Shown here: one piece after another, positions 13,708 through 20,658 of the stretch
How the letters are laid out: the number at the start of each line of letters is the position of its first letter
How positions within the stretch are numbered: position 1 is the stretch's first letter
NCBI GenBank assembly: GCA_002437585.1
Contig: DJQM01000008.1
Location: 1 to 23,316 of the forward strand
Origin: Clostridiales bacterium UBA6386
GTDB lineage: Bacteria > Bacillota > Clostridia > Oscillospirales > Oscillospiraceae
DNA length: 23,316 bases
Direction of reading: 5' to 3'
Made by a program: the position numbers and the translations under genes
The notes under the pieces: model-generated
What the model saw: the letters and a program-made list of their open reading frames with translations, nothing else
The model's database searches: none
What the model was told of the DNA's origin: nothing

Positions 13708-13765
13708 GGATTGTGACCGGAGGGAATCCCTGGAAGGAGCCACACCAGGCCGGTTCGCAATGACA
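13708..13765 (+). repeat. Short palindromic repeat, diverged copy C
   Basis: It begins GGATTG, contains CCACACCAGG and ends CGGTTCGCAATGACA. The two halves are separated by a purine-rich insert, and the stem has decayed relative to copy A. It ends just before the ABC transporter ATPase stop codon. Confidence 0.65.
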
Positions 13766-13777
13766 GTGTGCTAGGAA

Positions 13778-14518
13778 TTAAGCATTCCGGAACCGGGACA
13801 GGAAGTCCCTGGTCTCCTGCTTCTGAGGGTTGCCGAAGATGTCGGCGGGCGCGCCCTCCTCGCAGATGACACCCTGGTTCATGTACACCACATGGTTGCT
13901 CACATCCCGGGCGAAGGCCATCTCGTGAGTCACCACCAGCATGGTCATGCCCTCCCGGGCAAGAGAGCGCATAACGCTGAGCACCTCGCCCACCATCTCC
14001 GGATCCAGCGCGGAGGTAGGCTCGTCGAAGAGCAGCACCTCCGGATCCATGGCCAGGGCTCGGGCGATGGCCACCCGCTGCTTCTGACCGCCGGAAATCT
14101 GCCGGGGCTTGGCGTTGATGTAGGGGGTCATGCCCACCTTCTCCAGGTAGTGCATGGCGTGGTCTTTCGCTTCCGCCCGGCCCCGCTTCAGAACCTGCAC
14201 CTGACCCACAATGCAGTTTTCCAGCACCGTCATGTTGTTGAACAGGTTGAAGGACTGGAACACCATGCCCACATGGGAGCGGTAAGCGGGGGCATCAAAG
14301 CCCTTGGCCACCACATTCTTGCCGTGGTAGAGAATTTCCCCGGAGGTGGGGGTCTCCAGCAGATTGATGCACCGAAGGAGGGTGGATTTGCCGGAGCCGG
14401 AGGCACCGATGATGGAGGTCACGTCTCCCTGATTCACGGTGAAATCGATGTCCCGGAGCACCTCATGGGTGCCGAAGCTCTTGGACAGGTGGTTGACCTG
14501 CAAAATCAGTTCGTCCAT
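13778..14518 (-). CDS. Polar amino-acid (lysine) ABC transporter ATPase
   Basis: The 246-residue protein is a complete GlnQ/ArtP-type ABC ATPase. It has Walker A GASGSGKST (38-46), Q-loop MVFQSFNLF (85-93), signature ISGGQKQR (141-148), Walker B VLLFDEPTSALDP (161-173) and the switch histidine in VVTHEM (195-200). It energises uptake through the neighbouring permease. It is the last gene of the minus-strand operon, one base after the permease stop, with a GGGGGG-rich ribosome site upstream. The lysine riboswitch in front of the operon's first gene indicates lysine or a close analog as the transported substrate. Confidence 0.88.
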   Translation of the reverse strand: MDELILQVNHLSKSFGTHEVLRDIDFTVNQGDVTSIIGASGSGKSTLLRCINLLETPTSGEILYHGKNVVAKGFDAPAYRSHVGMVFQSFNLFNNMTVLENCIVGQVQVLKRGRAEAKDHAMHYLEKVGMTPYINAKPRQISGGQKQRVAIARALAMDPEVLLFDEPTSALDPEMVGEVLSVMRSLAREGMTMLVVTHEMAFARDVSNHVVYMNQGVICEEGAPADIFGNPQKQETRDFLSRFRNA

Positions 14519-14519
14519 A

Positions 14520-15380
14520 TCAGCGTTCCCCCCTGTTTCTTCCGTGCGCCACGTTCTGGTATTCCCTGCTCTGCTCGTCGAAGGGCGTGCCCTTGTCCGG
14601 ATGGTTGTAGGTTCCGGCGGTCATGGTCAGCTGATCCCCCTGAACCAGCTCATAGTCGCTGGCACCGTCCATCTTCTTTTCCAGCCAGCGCAGCAGGAAG
14701 GAGGCGGCCAGGGTCATGCACAGATAGCCTGCCATTTCCACGGTGGCGGAGGGGAAGTACAGATAGCTGGCACCCACCGCCGCCCGGTGGGCGGAGAAGA
14801 AGTCCGGGAAGCCGATAATGAACATGACGGAGGTATCCTTCACGTTGATGATGAAGTTGTTGCCGATCTGGGGCATGATGTTCCGAAGAGCCTGGGGCAG
14901 GATCACATGGAGCATGGTCTGGACGTGGTTCATGCCGATGGCCTTGGCACCCTCGGTCTGACCCGGGTCAATGGAGATAATGCCGCCCCGGACGGACTCG
15001 GCCATGTACGCGCCGGTGTTGATGGAAACCACTAAGATCGCCGCCACCCAGATGTTGGTGAACTTCATGGTGTTGTTGGTGAAGTAGGGCAGGCCGTAGT
15101 ACAGGAACACGGCCTGGAGCACCATAGGCGTGCCCCGGAAGACCTCTACATAGACCCGGACGACGATCCGGACGATCTTCAGCACAATCCGCTTGGGCAG
15201 AGAATCCCGATCGGAACAGGGAATGGTGTTCAGAATGCCGCAGACAAAGCCGATGACGCAGCCGATGGCAGTGGCAATCAGCGCAAGCGCCAGGGTGTTG
15301 CGCATACCGGTGAGATAAGACCCGCCGTATTTCGACCACAGCTTAACAATATCGGCACCGAGTTGGGTGAATTTTTCCAT
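14520..15380 (-). CDS. Polar amino-acid (lysine) ABC transporter permease
   Basis: This 286-residue membrane protein is a HisM/GlnP-type permease. It has an N-terminal YLTGMRNTLALALIATAIGC helix, RVYVEVFRGTPMVLQAVFLYY typical of this family, and the coupling segment EGAKAIGMNHVQTMLHVILP, the EAA loop that contacts the ATPase. About five membrane helices are visible. The polar C-terminal tail of about 50 residues after ASFLLRWLEKKMDG is longer than usual. It lies downstream of the binding-protein gene, separated by a hairpin and a MITE-like element, and is followed by the ATPase after one base. Confidence 0.87.
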   Translation of the reverse strand: MEKFTQLGADIVKLWSKYGGSYLTGMRNTLALALIATAIGCVIGFVCGILNTIPCSDRDSLPKRIVLKIVRIVVRVYVEVFRGTPMVLQAVFLYYGLPYFTNNTMKFTNIWVAAILVVSINTGAYMAESVRGGIISIDPGQTEGAKAIGMNHVQTMLHVILPQALRNIMPQIGNNFIINVKDTSVMFIIGFPDFFSAHRAAVGASYLYFPSATVEMAGYLCMTLAASFLLRWLEKKMDGASDYELVQGDQLTMTAGTYNHPDKGTPFDEQSREYQNVAHGRNRGER

Positions 15381-15419
15381 GGTGCTCTCTCCTTACAATA
15401 TAATAAGACACTGTGTACA

Positions 15420-15444
15420 AGGCGGAAGGGGCTTCCTTCCGCCT
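15420..15444 (-). terminator. Intercistronic hairpin before the permease
   Basis: AGGCGGAAG (15420-15428) pairs with CTTCCGCCT (15436-15444). There is no strong T-run on the minus strand. It could reduce permease/ATPase expression relative to the binding protein, or protect the upstream mRNA 3' end. Confidence 0.45.
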
Positions 15445-15490
15445 CGGCTGCTGCTTCAAAGTTTTAGGAGTGCTCTAATTCGATGCACTC

Positions 15491-15715
15491 TAGGGGAGCT
15501 CTGATTCCATCCGCGAGAGCTGACAGCGAGAGATTTTTCTCTAGCCGAAGGTTCCGAAAGCGGAGGAATACTTTGTGCACCCGCAAGGAGTATGCCGCAT
15601 CCGTAAGCCAGCTTTCGCTGGCAACGGCTGCGCTATATTTCCCGCTTTCGGAACTGCACGGATAGAGGAAAAGATCCGTTGCTCGGCCGAAGGGGATGGA
15701 TTCAGAGTTCCCCTA
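15491..15715. mobile_element. MITE-like element of about 225 bp with TA-flanked terminal inverted repeats
   Basis: The left end TAGGGGAGCTCTGATTCCAT (15491-15510, then CC) and the inverted right end (15694-15715) agree at 20 of 22 positions. The element is bordered by TA on both sides, as expected for IS630/Tc1-mariner type insertion. Inside, GTTCCGAAAGCGG (15551-15563) is mirrored by CCGCTTTCGGAAC (15642-15654), and GCCAGC-tttc-GCTGGC (15607-15622) forms the tip, so the whole element folds as one long hairpin. It carries no transposase and lies between the binding-protein and permease genes. Confidence 0.75.
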
Positions 15716-15721
15716 CCAAAT

Positions 15722-16624
15722 TTAACCCTCGCTCAGGGGCTGAATGGCGATGGCCTGCTCCATCAGGGCGTTCATGTCGTCGGGGGTCATGGTGCTCAGC
15801 ACCGCGTTGATCTTGTCCTTGAGCAGGGTGTTGCCCTTCATGACGGAGATGCCGATGTTCACGTTCTCGGCCCGAACCTCGTCGGAGAACTGGAAGTCGC
15901 CGTCGGTGCCGGAGAAGTCCAGAATCTTCATATCGGGATAGGCAGCCACGGCGCCCTGGGCGGTGGGCATATCGGTGCAGATGAAGTCAACGGTGTCGGT
16001 CTCCAGAGCCATCAGCATGGCCGGAGCGGTCTCGGCAGCGGTCTGGATGTTGGCGTTCGGGATCTGGGGCAGGCACTGGTCATACCAGATGGTGGCGATC
16101 TGGGCGGTGCAGGAGCCGCCGGCCAGATCGGCGATGGACTTGGCATTGGCATACTTGCTGTCGGCCTTGGTCACGCAGACGATGGTGGCGTAGAAGTAGG
16201 GGCCGGCAAAGTCCACCTGCTCGGCACGCTCGGCGGTCATGGACTGACCGGCGATGACCGCGTCAAAGGTGCCGCTCTGAACGCCTGGCACCAGGGAATC
16301 CCAGTCGGACTGAATGACCTCCAGCTGCCAGCCGTTGGCCTCGGCGATTTTCTTGCCGATCATCACGTCGTAGCCGTTGGCGTAGGAGCCGGGAACATTG
16401 GCGATGGGCACGGCTCCGTTGGAGTCGTCGGACTGGGTCCAGTTGTAGGGGGCGTAGGCGCACTCCATGGCGATGGTCAGCACGCCGTCCTCCAGGCCCG
16501 CGGGCACGTCAGAGGAAGCGGCGGCAGCGGTTGCGGTGGTGGCAGCGGGGGCAGCGGAGCCGCCGCAGGCGGCCAGGGATAGGGTCATGGCGATCACCAT
16601 AACGATGGACAGAAGCTTCTTCAT
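15722..16624 (-). CDS. Lysine-type ABC transporter substrate-binding lipoprotein
   Basis: From ATG 16624 the protein has 300 residues. It starts with a lipoprotein signal MKKLLSIVMVIAMTLSLAAC, whose lipobox cysteine is residue 20, followed by an Ala/Thr-rich linker. The rest is a family-3 periplasmic-binding fold, with LTIAMECAYAPYNW near the mature N-terminus, GYDVMIGKKIAEANGWQLEV, and SGTFDAVIAGQSMTAERAEQ, all typical of polar amino-acid binders. An in-frame TTG nine bases earlier is less likely because GAGAGG is better spaced for the ATG. It is the first gene after a lysine riboswitch with terminator, so expression should fall when lysine is abundant. Confidence 0.9.
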   Translation of the reverse strand: MKKLLSIVMVIAMTLSLAACGGSAAPAATTATAAAASSDVPAGLEDGVLTIAMECAYAPYNWTQSDDSNGAVPIANVPGSYANGYDVMIGKKIAEANGWQLEVIQSDWDSLVPGVQSGTFDAVIAGQSMTAERAEQVDFAGPYFYATIVCVTKADSKYANAKSIADLAGGSCTAQIATIWYDQCLPQIPNANIQTAAETAPAMLMALETDTVDFICTDMPTAQGAVAAYPDMKILDFSGTDGDFQFSDEVRAENVNIGISVMKGNTLLKDKINAVLSTMTPDDMNALMEQAIAIQPLSEG

Positions 16625-16669
16625 TGTTGTCAACCTCTCATTTTGGTATTCCGGGGGTCAGCCCGGTGG

Positions 16670-16703
16670 AATAAAAAATGAACCGCTTTGGTAAGCGGTT
16701 CAT
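16670..16703 (-). terminator. Riboswitch-controlled terminator
   Basis: On the minus strand the stem ATGAACCGCT/AGCGGTTCAT with a six-base loop is followed by six T (plus-strand A-run 16673-16678). It lies between the L-box aptamer and the binding-protein gene, where the expression platform should be. Confidence 0.85.
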
Positions 16704-16747
16704 GGAAATGCGGCGTGACAACGGAAAACTTCAGCCGAACAGCCAAT

Positions 16748-16910
16748 GATAGCGCTTCACAAAGTTCTTGTGACAGTCCGGCAGATATTCTCTGACGACC
16801 CAGCGGAGACAACAGGGTGATTGTTTTCCGCTTCGGCGGCGAACCCTTTCCTCACCGGCGGCTACCCTGCCTTGCCGGTAAGTACTGATGCGAACCGCGC
16901 CTCTATCTAA
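16748..16910 (-). promoter_or_regulatory. Lysine riboswitch (L-box)
   Basis: Read on the minus strand, the leader begins AGATAGAGGCGCG, contains CAGTACTTACC, GGTGAGGAAAGGG and GCCGCCGAAG, then ACTGTCACAAGAAC, and closes with GCGCTATC. GATAG near the 5' end and CTATC near the 3' end form P1. These match the conserved core of B. subtilis-type lysine riboswitches (AGAUAGAGGUGCG, GCCGAAG, CUGUCA, GCUAUC). The intrinsic terminator at 16670-16703 serves as expression platform: lysine binding is expected to favour termination ahead of the ABC transporter. Confidence 0.9.
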
Positions 16911-16928
16911 GCGATTCAATTTGGCCAT

Positions 16929-16957
16929 ATCCTACCACTGGATTTTTTCTCTGTCAA
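16929..16957 (-). promoter_or_regulatory. Promoter of the lysine-riboswitch operon
   Basis: On the minus strand TTGACA (16957-16952), 17 bases, TAGGAT (16934-16929). RNA would start at about 16921, just before the L-box. Confidence 0.75.
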
Positions 16958-17045
16958 GTCCTAAAAAAAGAAAGTCAAAACTTTGTGCAACTTGACATAT
17001 TTTCTGGAATCGGCGCGCCGGGAAACTGTATTTTATTTCCTCCCG

Positions 17046-17083
17046 CCTCCGGAATGGAAAGGTATTTTCACGATTTCCGGAGG
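17046..17083. other. Unassigned hairpin in the divergent intergenic region
   Basis: CCTCCGGAA (17046-17054) pairs perfectly with TTCCGGAGG (17075-17083), with a possible inner GAAA/TTTC extension. It lies upstream of both divergent promoters and has no T-run. It could be an operator-like or repeat sequence; no role is assigned. Confidence 0.4.
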
Positions 17084-17111
17084 TTACGAAAATTTTTCGA
17101 TTTCAGCACTT

Positions 17112-17147
17112 TTGACACTAGCCAAACTGACAACTTTATTGTATAAT
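17112..17147 (+). promoter_or_regulatory. Promoter region of the diguanylate cyclase gene
   Basis: TTGACA (17112-17117) has TTTATT at 17-base spacing (17135-17140). A perfect TATAAT lies at 17142-17147 but without a well-spaced -35. The exact start is uncertain. Confidence 0.45.
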
Positions 17148-17241
17148 AAATTTTAACAATTACACCCCGCACATTCCGGGAAGAATCCGGCATTTCGACC
17201 ATTTGCCCTTCTCCCCGCCGAAACCTTGAGGAAGGGAACGA

Positions 17242-18288
17242 TTGTACCCCATGAAAAAGAAACTTGCGGAGCTTTTCGCCGCGGATCAGAAAATCAAGCA
17301 GGCTCAGCGGCTGGAACGGTGGAGCCAGATAAAAAATCTGACCATCATGACCATCGCCGCCTTCCTGCTGATGAGCTTTGCCAATGTCTGTCAGCATTCC
17401 TATCTAATGCTGACTACCACCCTGAGCAGTGCCGCCCTGCTGGGTCTGTGCCTGGCTCAGAGCTGGAAGGATAAGCACATCGAAATTCTGGAGGACGGCT
17501 TCTTTGGGATTATTTTGGTTCTCTTTACCTTTTACATTCTCATCGGCGGAAATGACGGCTTTGCCGTATTGTGGGTGGTTTTCATCCCCTTCATGTTCAT
17601 GACCATGGTGGATCTGAAAAAGGGACTGGTTCTGAGCATTTATTTCCTGCTCATGCTGTTTCTGGTCTTCCACGGCCCGCTGAAGGTGCTGGTGCGCTAT
17701 CCCTATCCCGCGACCATGCGCTACCGCTTTCCCATACTCTACCTCATCGACTGCGGCATGTCCTTCTACATCGTTCAGCGGTTGATCTTCGACCGCTATC
17801 ACCTGCTGGATGCCCAGGTGCAGATCCGCAAGGCCAGCTTTGTGGACGCGGCCACGGGTCTTCAGAACCGCACCTCCTACACCCGGTTTGTGGAGGAGAC
17901 CGACCCCAGCAGCTTCATTCGCCTGTCCGTGATCTACATCGACGTGAACGGCCTGCATGAGCTGAATAACCGTCTGGGTCACGCCGCCGGCGACGAAATG
18001 CTCCGGTTCGTGGCGGAGGCCTGCGTCAAGCAGTTCCCCCAGGCGGAGGTCTACCGGCTGGGCGGCGACGAATTTCTGATCCTGTGCCCGGTGGGTACCA
18101 AGGAAGAGGTTCAGCGTTGGGTGGAGCAGCTGAACGCCACCGTGGAGGCGGCGGGCTACACCATCGCCTGCGGCGTGGAAAGCCGGATGTGCGATTTTGA
18201 CATTGAGGACATGGTGAACGCGGCCGATGCCAGGATGCTGGCCAACAAGGCCGACTTCTACCGTGTCCGGGATCGCCGGAAGCGGTAA
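17242..18288 (+). CDS. Membrane diguanylate cyclase (GGDEF domain)
   Basis: The 348-residue protein has about six hydrophobic helices in the first 185 residues, then a GGDEF domain with DAATGLQNRTSYTRF, VIYIDVNGLHELNNRLGHAAGDEM and the intact active-site motif YRLGGDEFLIL. It should make cyclic di-GMP from two GTP. No RxxD inhibitory site is seen before the GGDEF motif, so product inhibition at that site is unlikely. The TTG at 17242 is well spaced from GAGGAAGGG (17228-17236). The ATG at 17251 is the alternative, nine bases later, with a poorer distance. No dedicated sensor domain is recognised in the membrane part, and no EAL or HD-GYP gene is nearby. Confidence 0.85.
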   Translation: MYPMKKKLAELFAADQKIKQAQRLERWSQIKNLTIMTIAAFLLMSFANVCQHSYLMLTTTLSSAALLGLCLAQSWKDKHIEILEDGFFGIILVLFTFYILIGGNDGFAVLWVVFIPFMFMTMVDLKKGLVLSIYFLLMLFLVFHGPLKVLVRYPYPATMRYRFPILYLIDCGMSFYIVQRLIFDRYHLLDAQVQIRKASFVDAATGLQNRTSYTRFVEETDPSSFIRLSVIYIDVNGLHELNNRLGHAAGDEMLRFVAEACVKQFPQAEVYRLGGDEFLILCPVGTKEEVQRWVEQLNATVEAAGYTIACGVESRMCDFDIEDMVNAADARMLANKADFYRVRDRRKR

Positions 18289-18311
18289 CGGGAAATGGAA
18301 TACATGCTTGC

Positions 18312-18337
18312 AGGGGTCGATGCCCACATCGACCCCT
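18312..18337. repeat. Short hairpin repeat (GGGGTCGATG type)
   Basis: AGGGGTCGATG (18312-18322) and CATCGACCCCT (18327-18337) with a CCCA loop. It is comparable to 13520-13541 and lies between the diguanylate cyclase gene and its terminator. Confidence 0.65.
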
Positions 18338-18374
18338 ACAGCGGTATCTCTGTGAAAGGATATTCCGTGCTTCG

Positions 18375-18405
18375 AGGGGCTGCCGATCGGCAGCCCCTAT
18401 TTTTC
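18375..18405 (+). terminator. Terminator after the diguanylate cyclase gene
   Basis: A perfect 24-bp palindrome (18375-18398, arms AGGGGCTGCCGA and TCGGCAGCCCCT) is followed by ATTTTTCG. Confidence 0.8.
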
Positions 18406-18455
18406 GCGTCTTCCATTTAATTATTAAATACATATGATAGATTCATAAAAATCGA

Positions 18456-18484
18456 TTGACATCTCCGGCAAACAGTGCTATATT
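18456..18484 (+). promoter_or_regulatory. Promoter of the TrpXYZ-like operon
   Basis: TTGACA (18456-18461), 17 bases, TATATT (18479-18484). The leader of about 55 bases holds a hairpin of ACGCACA and TGTGCGT around AG (18507-18522) before the GGAG ribosome site. It is too short for a T-box or a known riboswitch. Confidence 0.75.
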
Positions 18485-18546
18485 GTGTGCCATCAGTATT
18501 CCACGGACGCACAAGTGTGCGTGGACAAGAAAAAGGAGAGATTTGT

Positions 18547-19578
18547 ATGAAAACGATCCTTGCGGCACTGTTGGCTGCTGTGATGGTGCTGTCTCTGGCA
18601 GCCTGCGGCGGCTCCGCCGCCCCCGCCGCTACCGAGGCACCTGCTGCCGCCGCTCCCGCCGCGGACGCGGCCACCGCGGCTCCCGCCGCCGACGAACCCG
18701 GCAAGGTTTACACCGTCGGTATCTGCCAGCTGGTCACTCATGACGCGCTGGACGCCGCTACCCAGGGCTTCCAGGATGCGCTGGTGGAGAAGCTGGGCGC
18801 GGACAATGTGAAGTTCGACCTTCAGAACGCCGCCGGCGATTCCAACACCTGCGCCACCATCGCCAACGGCTTCGTGGCCGAGGGCGTTGACCTGATTATG
18901 GCAAACGCCACGCCCGCCCTCCAGGCTGCCGTGGCCGCCACCGCCGACATCCCCATCCTGGGCACCTCCGTCACCGAGTACGGCGTGGCACTGGGCATCA
19001 ACGATTTCAACGGCACCCCCGGCGGCAACGTCTCCGGCACCTCCGACCTGGCGCCTCTGGAGGATCAGGCCAAGATGCTGCAGACCTGGTTCCCCGATGC
19101 CAAGAATGTGGGTCTGCTGTACTGTTCCGCCGAGCCTAACTCCAAGTACCAGGTGGACACCGTGGAAAAGTACCTGACCGACATGGGCTACACCTGCAAG
19201 CAGTTCGCTTTTGTTGACTCCAACGACATGCCCGCCGTTACCCAGGAGGCCTGTGACTTCTGCGATGTGCTGTACGTCCCCACCGACAATATGGTCGCCT
19301 CCTCCACCGAGGTCATTGACGGTATCTTCAGTGCCGCCGGTAAGCCCATCATCGCCGGTGAAGAGGGCATCTGCAAGGGCTGCGGCGTTGCCACCCTGTC
19401 CATCAGCTACTACGACCTGGGTCACACCACCGGTGAGATGGCCGCCAAGATCCTGACCGGCGAGGCCGACATTTCCACCATGCCCATCGAGTACGCCCCC
19501 GCCACGCCCAAGTACAACCCGGAAATCTGCGCGAGACTGGGTCTGACCCCGCCCGAGGGCTACGAACCCATCGCCTAA
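18547..19578 (+). CDS. ABC transporter substrate-binding lipoprotein, TrpX-like
   Basis: From ATG 18547 the protein has 343 residues. It has a lipoprotein signal MKTILAALLAAVMVLSLAAC (cysteine 20), an Ala/Pro-rich linker (about 24-50), then a type-1 periplasmic-binding fold of the ABC_sub_bind (PF04392) kind. Visible segments are VGICQLVTHDALDAATQGFQ, DLIMANATPALQAAVAATAD, PILGTSVTEYG, NVGLLYCSAEPNSKYQVDTV, and DVLYVPTDNMVASSTEVIDG. With the following permease and ATPase it forms a TrpXYZ-like system, which in streptococci is linked to tryptophan uptake; other family members carry different ligands. The upstream frame is open, but GGAGAG favours 18547. Its first residues resemble those of the lysine-binding lipoprotein. 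Confidence 0.85.
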   Translation: MKTILAALLAAVMVLSLAACGGSAAPAATEAPAAAAPAADAATAAPAADEPGKVYTVGICQLVTHDALDAATQGFQDALVEKLGADNVKFDLQNAAGDSNTCATIANGFVAEGVDLIMANATPALQAAVAATADIPILGTSVTEYGVALGINDFNGTPGGNVSGTSDLAPLEDQAKMLQTWFPDAKNVGLLYCSAEPNSKYQVDTVEKYLTDMGYTCKQFAFVDSNDMPAVTQEACDFCDVLYVPTDNMVASSTEVIDGIFSAAGKPIIAGEEGICKGCGVATLSISYYDLGHTTGEMAAKILTGEADISTMPIEYAPATPKYNPEICARLGLTPPEGYEPIA

Positions 19579-19590
19579 TTCCCTGAAACG

Positions 19591-19684
19591 CAGGGGGTGT
19601 CGCTGAATTTAAGCGGCACCCCCTCCTTCCCGTATCTGTACGGGTCCTTGTCAAAAAGGCTGTACGCCGGCTTTTTTGACAAGG
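19591..19684 (+). promoter_or_regulatory. Three consecutive hairpins between binding-protein and permease genes
   Basis: GGGGGTGTCGCT pairs with AGCGGCACCCCC (one mismatch, within 19591-19624). CCCGTA-tctg-TACGGG occupies 19629-19644. CCTTGTCAAAAA (19646-19657) pairs with TTTTTGACAAGG (19673-19684). They may act as partial terminators or RNA stabilisers that lower permease expression relative to the lipoprotein. Confidence 0.55.
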
Positions 19685-19721
19685 GTTCGTATGAAACTAT
19701 CACAAATCGGAGGAATCACCA

Positions 19722-20645
19722 ATGACGAGTTTTCTCAACGCGCTGCCCGGTGCCGTGTCCCAGGGTCTTATCTGGGGGATCATGGCCATCGGCCTTTACA
19801 TCACTTACCGAATTCTGGATCTGGCTGACCTGACCGTGGACGGCTCCTTCTGCACCGGCGGCGTGGTCTGCGTGATGATGATCGTGAACGGCTTCAGCGT
19901 GTGGATTGCCATGCTCTGCGCCTTCCTGGCCGGCTGCCTGACAGGTCTTGTCACCGGCTTTTTCCACACCAAGTGCGGCATTCCCGCTATCCTCGCCGGC
20001 ATTCTCACCCAGCTGGGGCTTTGGTCCGTGAACCTGGCCACCATGGGCATGAAGGCAAACACCGCTCTGAATGTCAATAACTACAAGCTGCTGGTGTCCC
20101 TGCGCTACCTCCAGGAGGTCAACAAGGGAACCCGCCCCTTCTACGATCACCCAATCTTCGTGGTGGGCATTGTCACCGTGGTGGTCATCGCCGTTCTCTA
20201 CTGGTTCTTCGGCACCGAGCGGGGCGCTTCCATCCGAGCCACCGGTGCCAATGAGCACATGGCCCGGGCCCAGGGCATCAACACCAGCGTCAATAAGGTG
20301 CTGGGTCTGGCTCTGTCCAACGGCCTGGTGGCCTTCGCCGGGGCACTGCTGTGCCAGTATCAGTCCTACGCGGAGATCAACATGGGTCGGGGTGCCATCG
20401 TTATCGGCCTGGCCTCCATCATCATCGGCGAGGTGGCCTTCGGCCGCCTGTTCCGGAATTTTGCCCTGAAGCTGCTGTCCGTGAGCCTGGGTGCTATCAT
20501 CTACTACATCGTCATTCAGGCGGTCATCAGCTTGCTCAAGATCGACTCCAACTATCTGAAGCTGATCTCCGCCCTGATCGTAGCCTTCTTCCTGGCGGTT
20601 CCCTACTGGAAGAGCCAGCTGAAGCCTGCCAAGGCGGCCAAGTAA
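19722..20645 (+). CDS. ABC transporter permease, TrpY-like
   Basis: The 307-residue protein has about eight to nine membrane helices and belongs to the branched-chain/ribose-type permease superfamily. It begins LPGAVSQGLIWGIMAIGLYI, then TYRILDLADLTVDGSFCTGG, a hallmark of the TrpY/YtrB-like subgroup. The segment IRATGANEHMARAQGINTSV corresponds to the ATPase-contact loop. GGAGG lies eight bases before the ATG. The ATPase gene follows after 13 bases with its own GGAGG. It supplies the membrane channel for the substrate captured by the upstream lipoprotein. Confidence 0.87.
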   Translation: MTSFLNALPGAVSQGLIWGIMAIGLYITYRILDLADLTVDGSFCTGGVVCVMMIVNGFSVWIAMLCAFLAGCLTGLVTGFFHTKCGIPAILAGILTQLGLWSVNLATMGMKANTALNVNNYKLLVSLRYLQEVNKGTRPFYDHPIFVVGIVTVVVIAVLYWFFGTERGASIRATGANEHMARAQGINTSVNKVLGLALSNGLVAFAGALLCQYQSYAEINMGRGAIVIGLASIIIGEVAFGRLFRNFALKLLSVSLGAIIYYIVIQAVISLLKIDSNYLKLISALIVAFFLAVPYWKSQLKPAKAAK

Positions 20646-20658
20646 GGAGGACGCAGTT

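Noticed and set aside
13576..13765. CRISPR array
   Set aside because: The repeats are hairpin units of uneven length and spacing, not regularly spaced direct repeats, and there is no cas gene.
17148..17241. c-di-GMP riboswitch before the diguanylate cyclase gene
   Set aside because: None of the conserved GEMM core sequences are present.
18485..18546. T-box or other riboswitch ahead of the TrpX-like gene
   Set aside because: The leader is only about 55 bases and lacks the T-box sequence; it holds one small hairpin.
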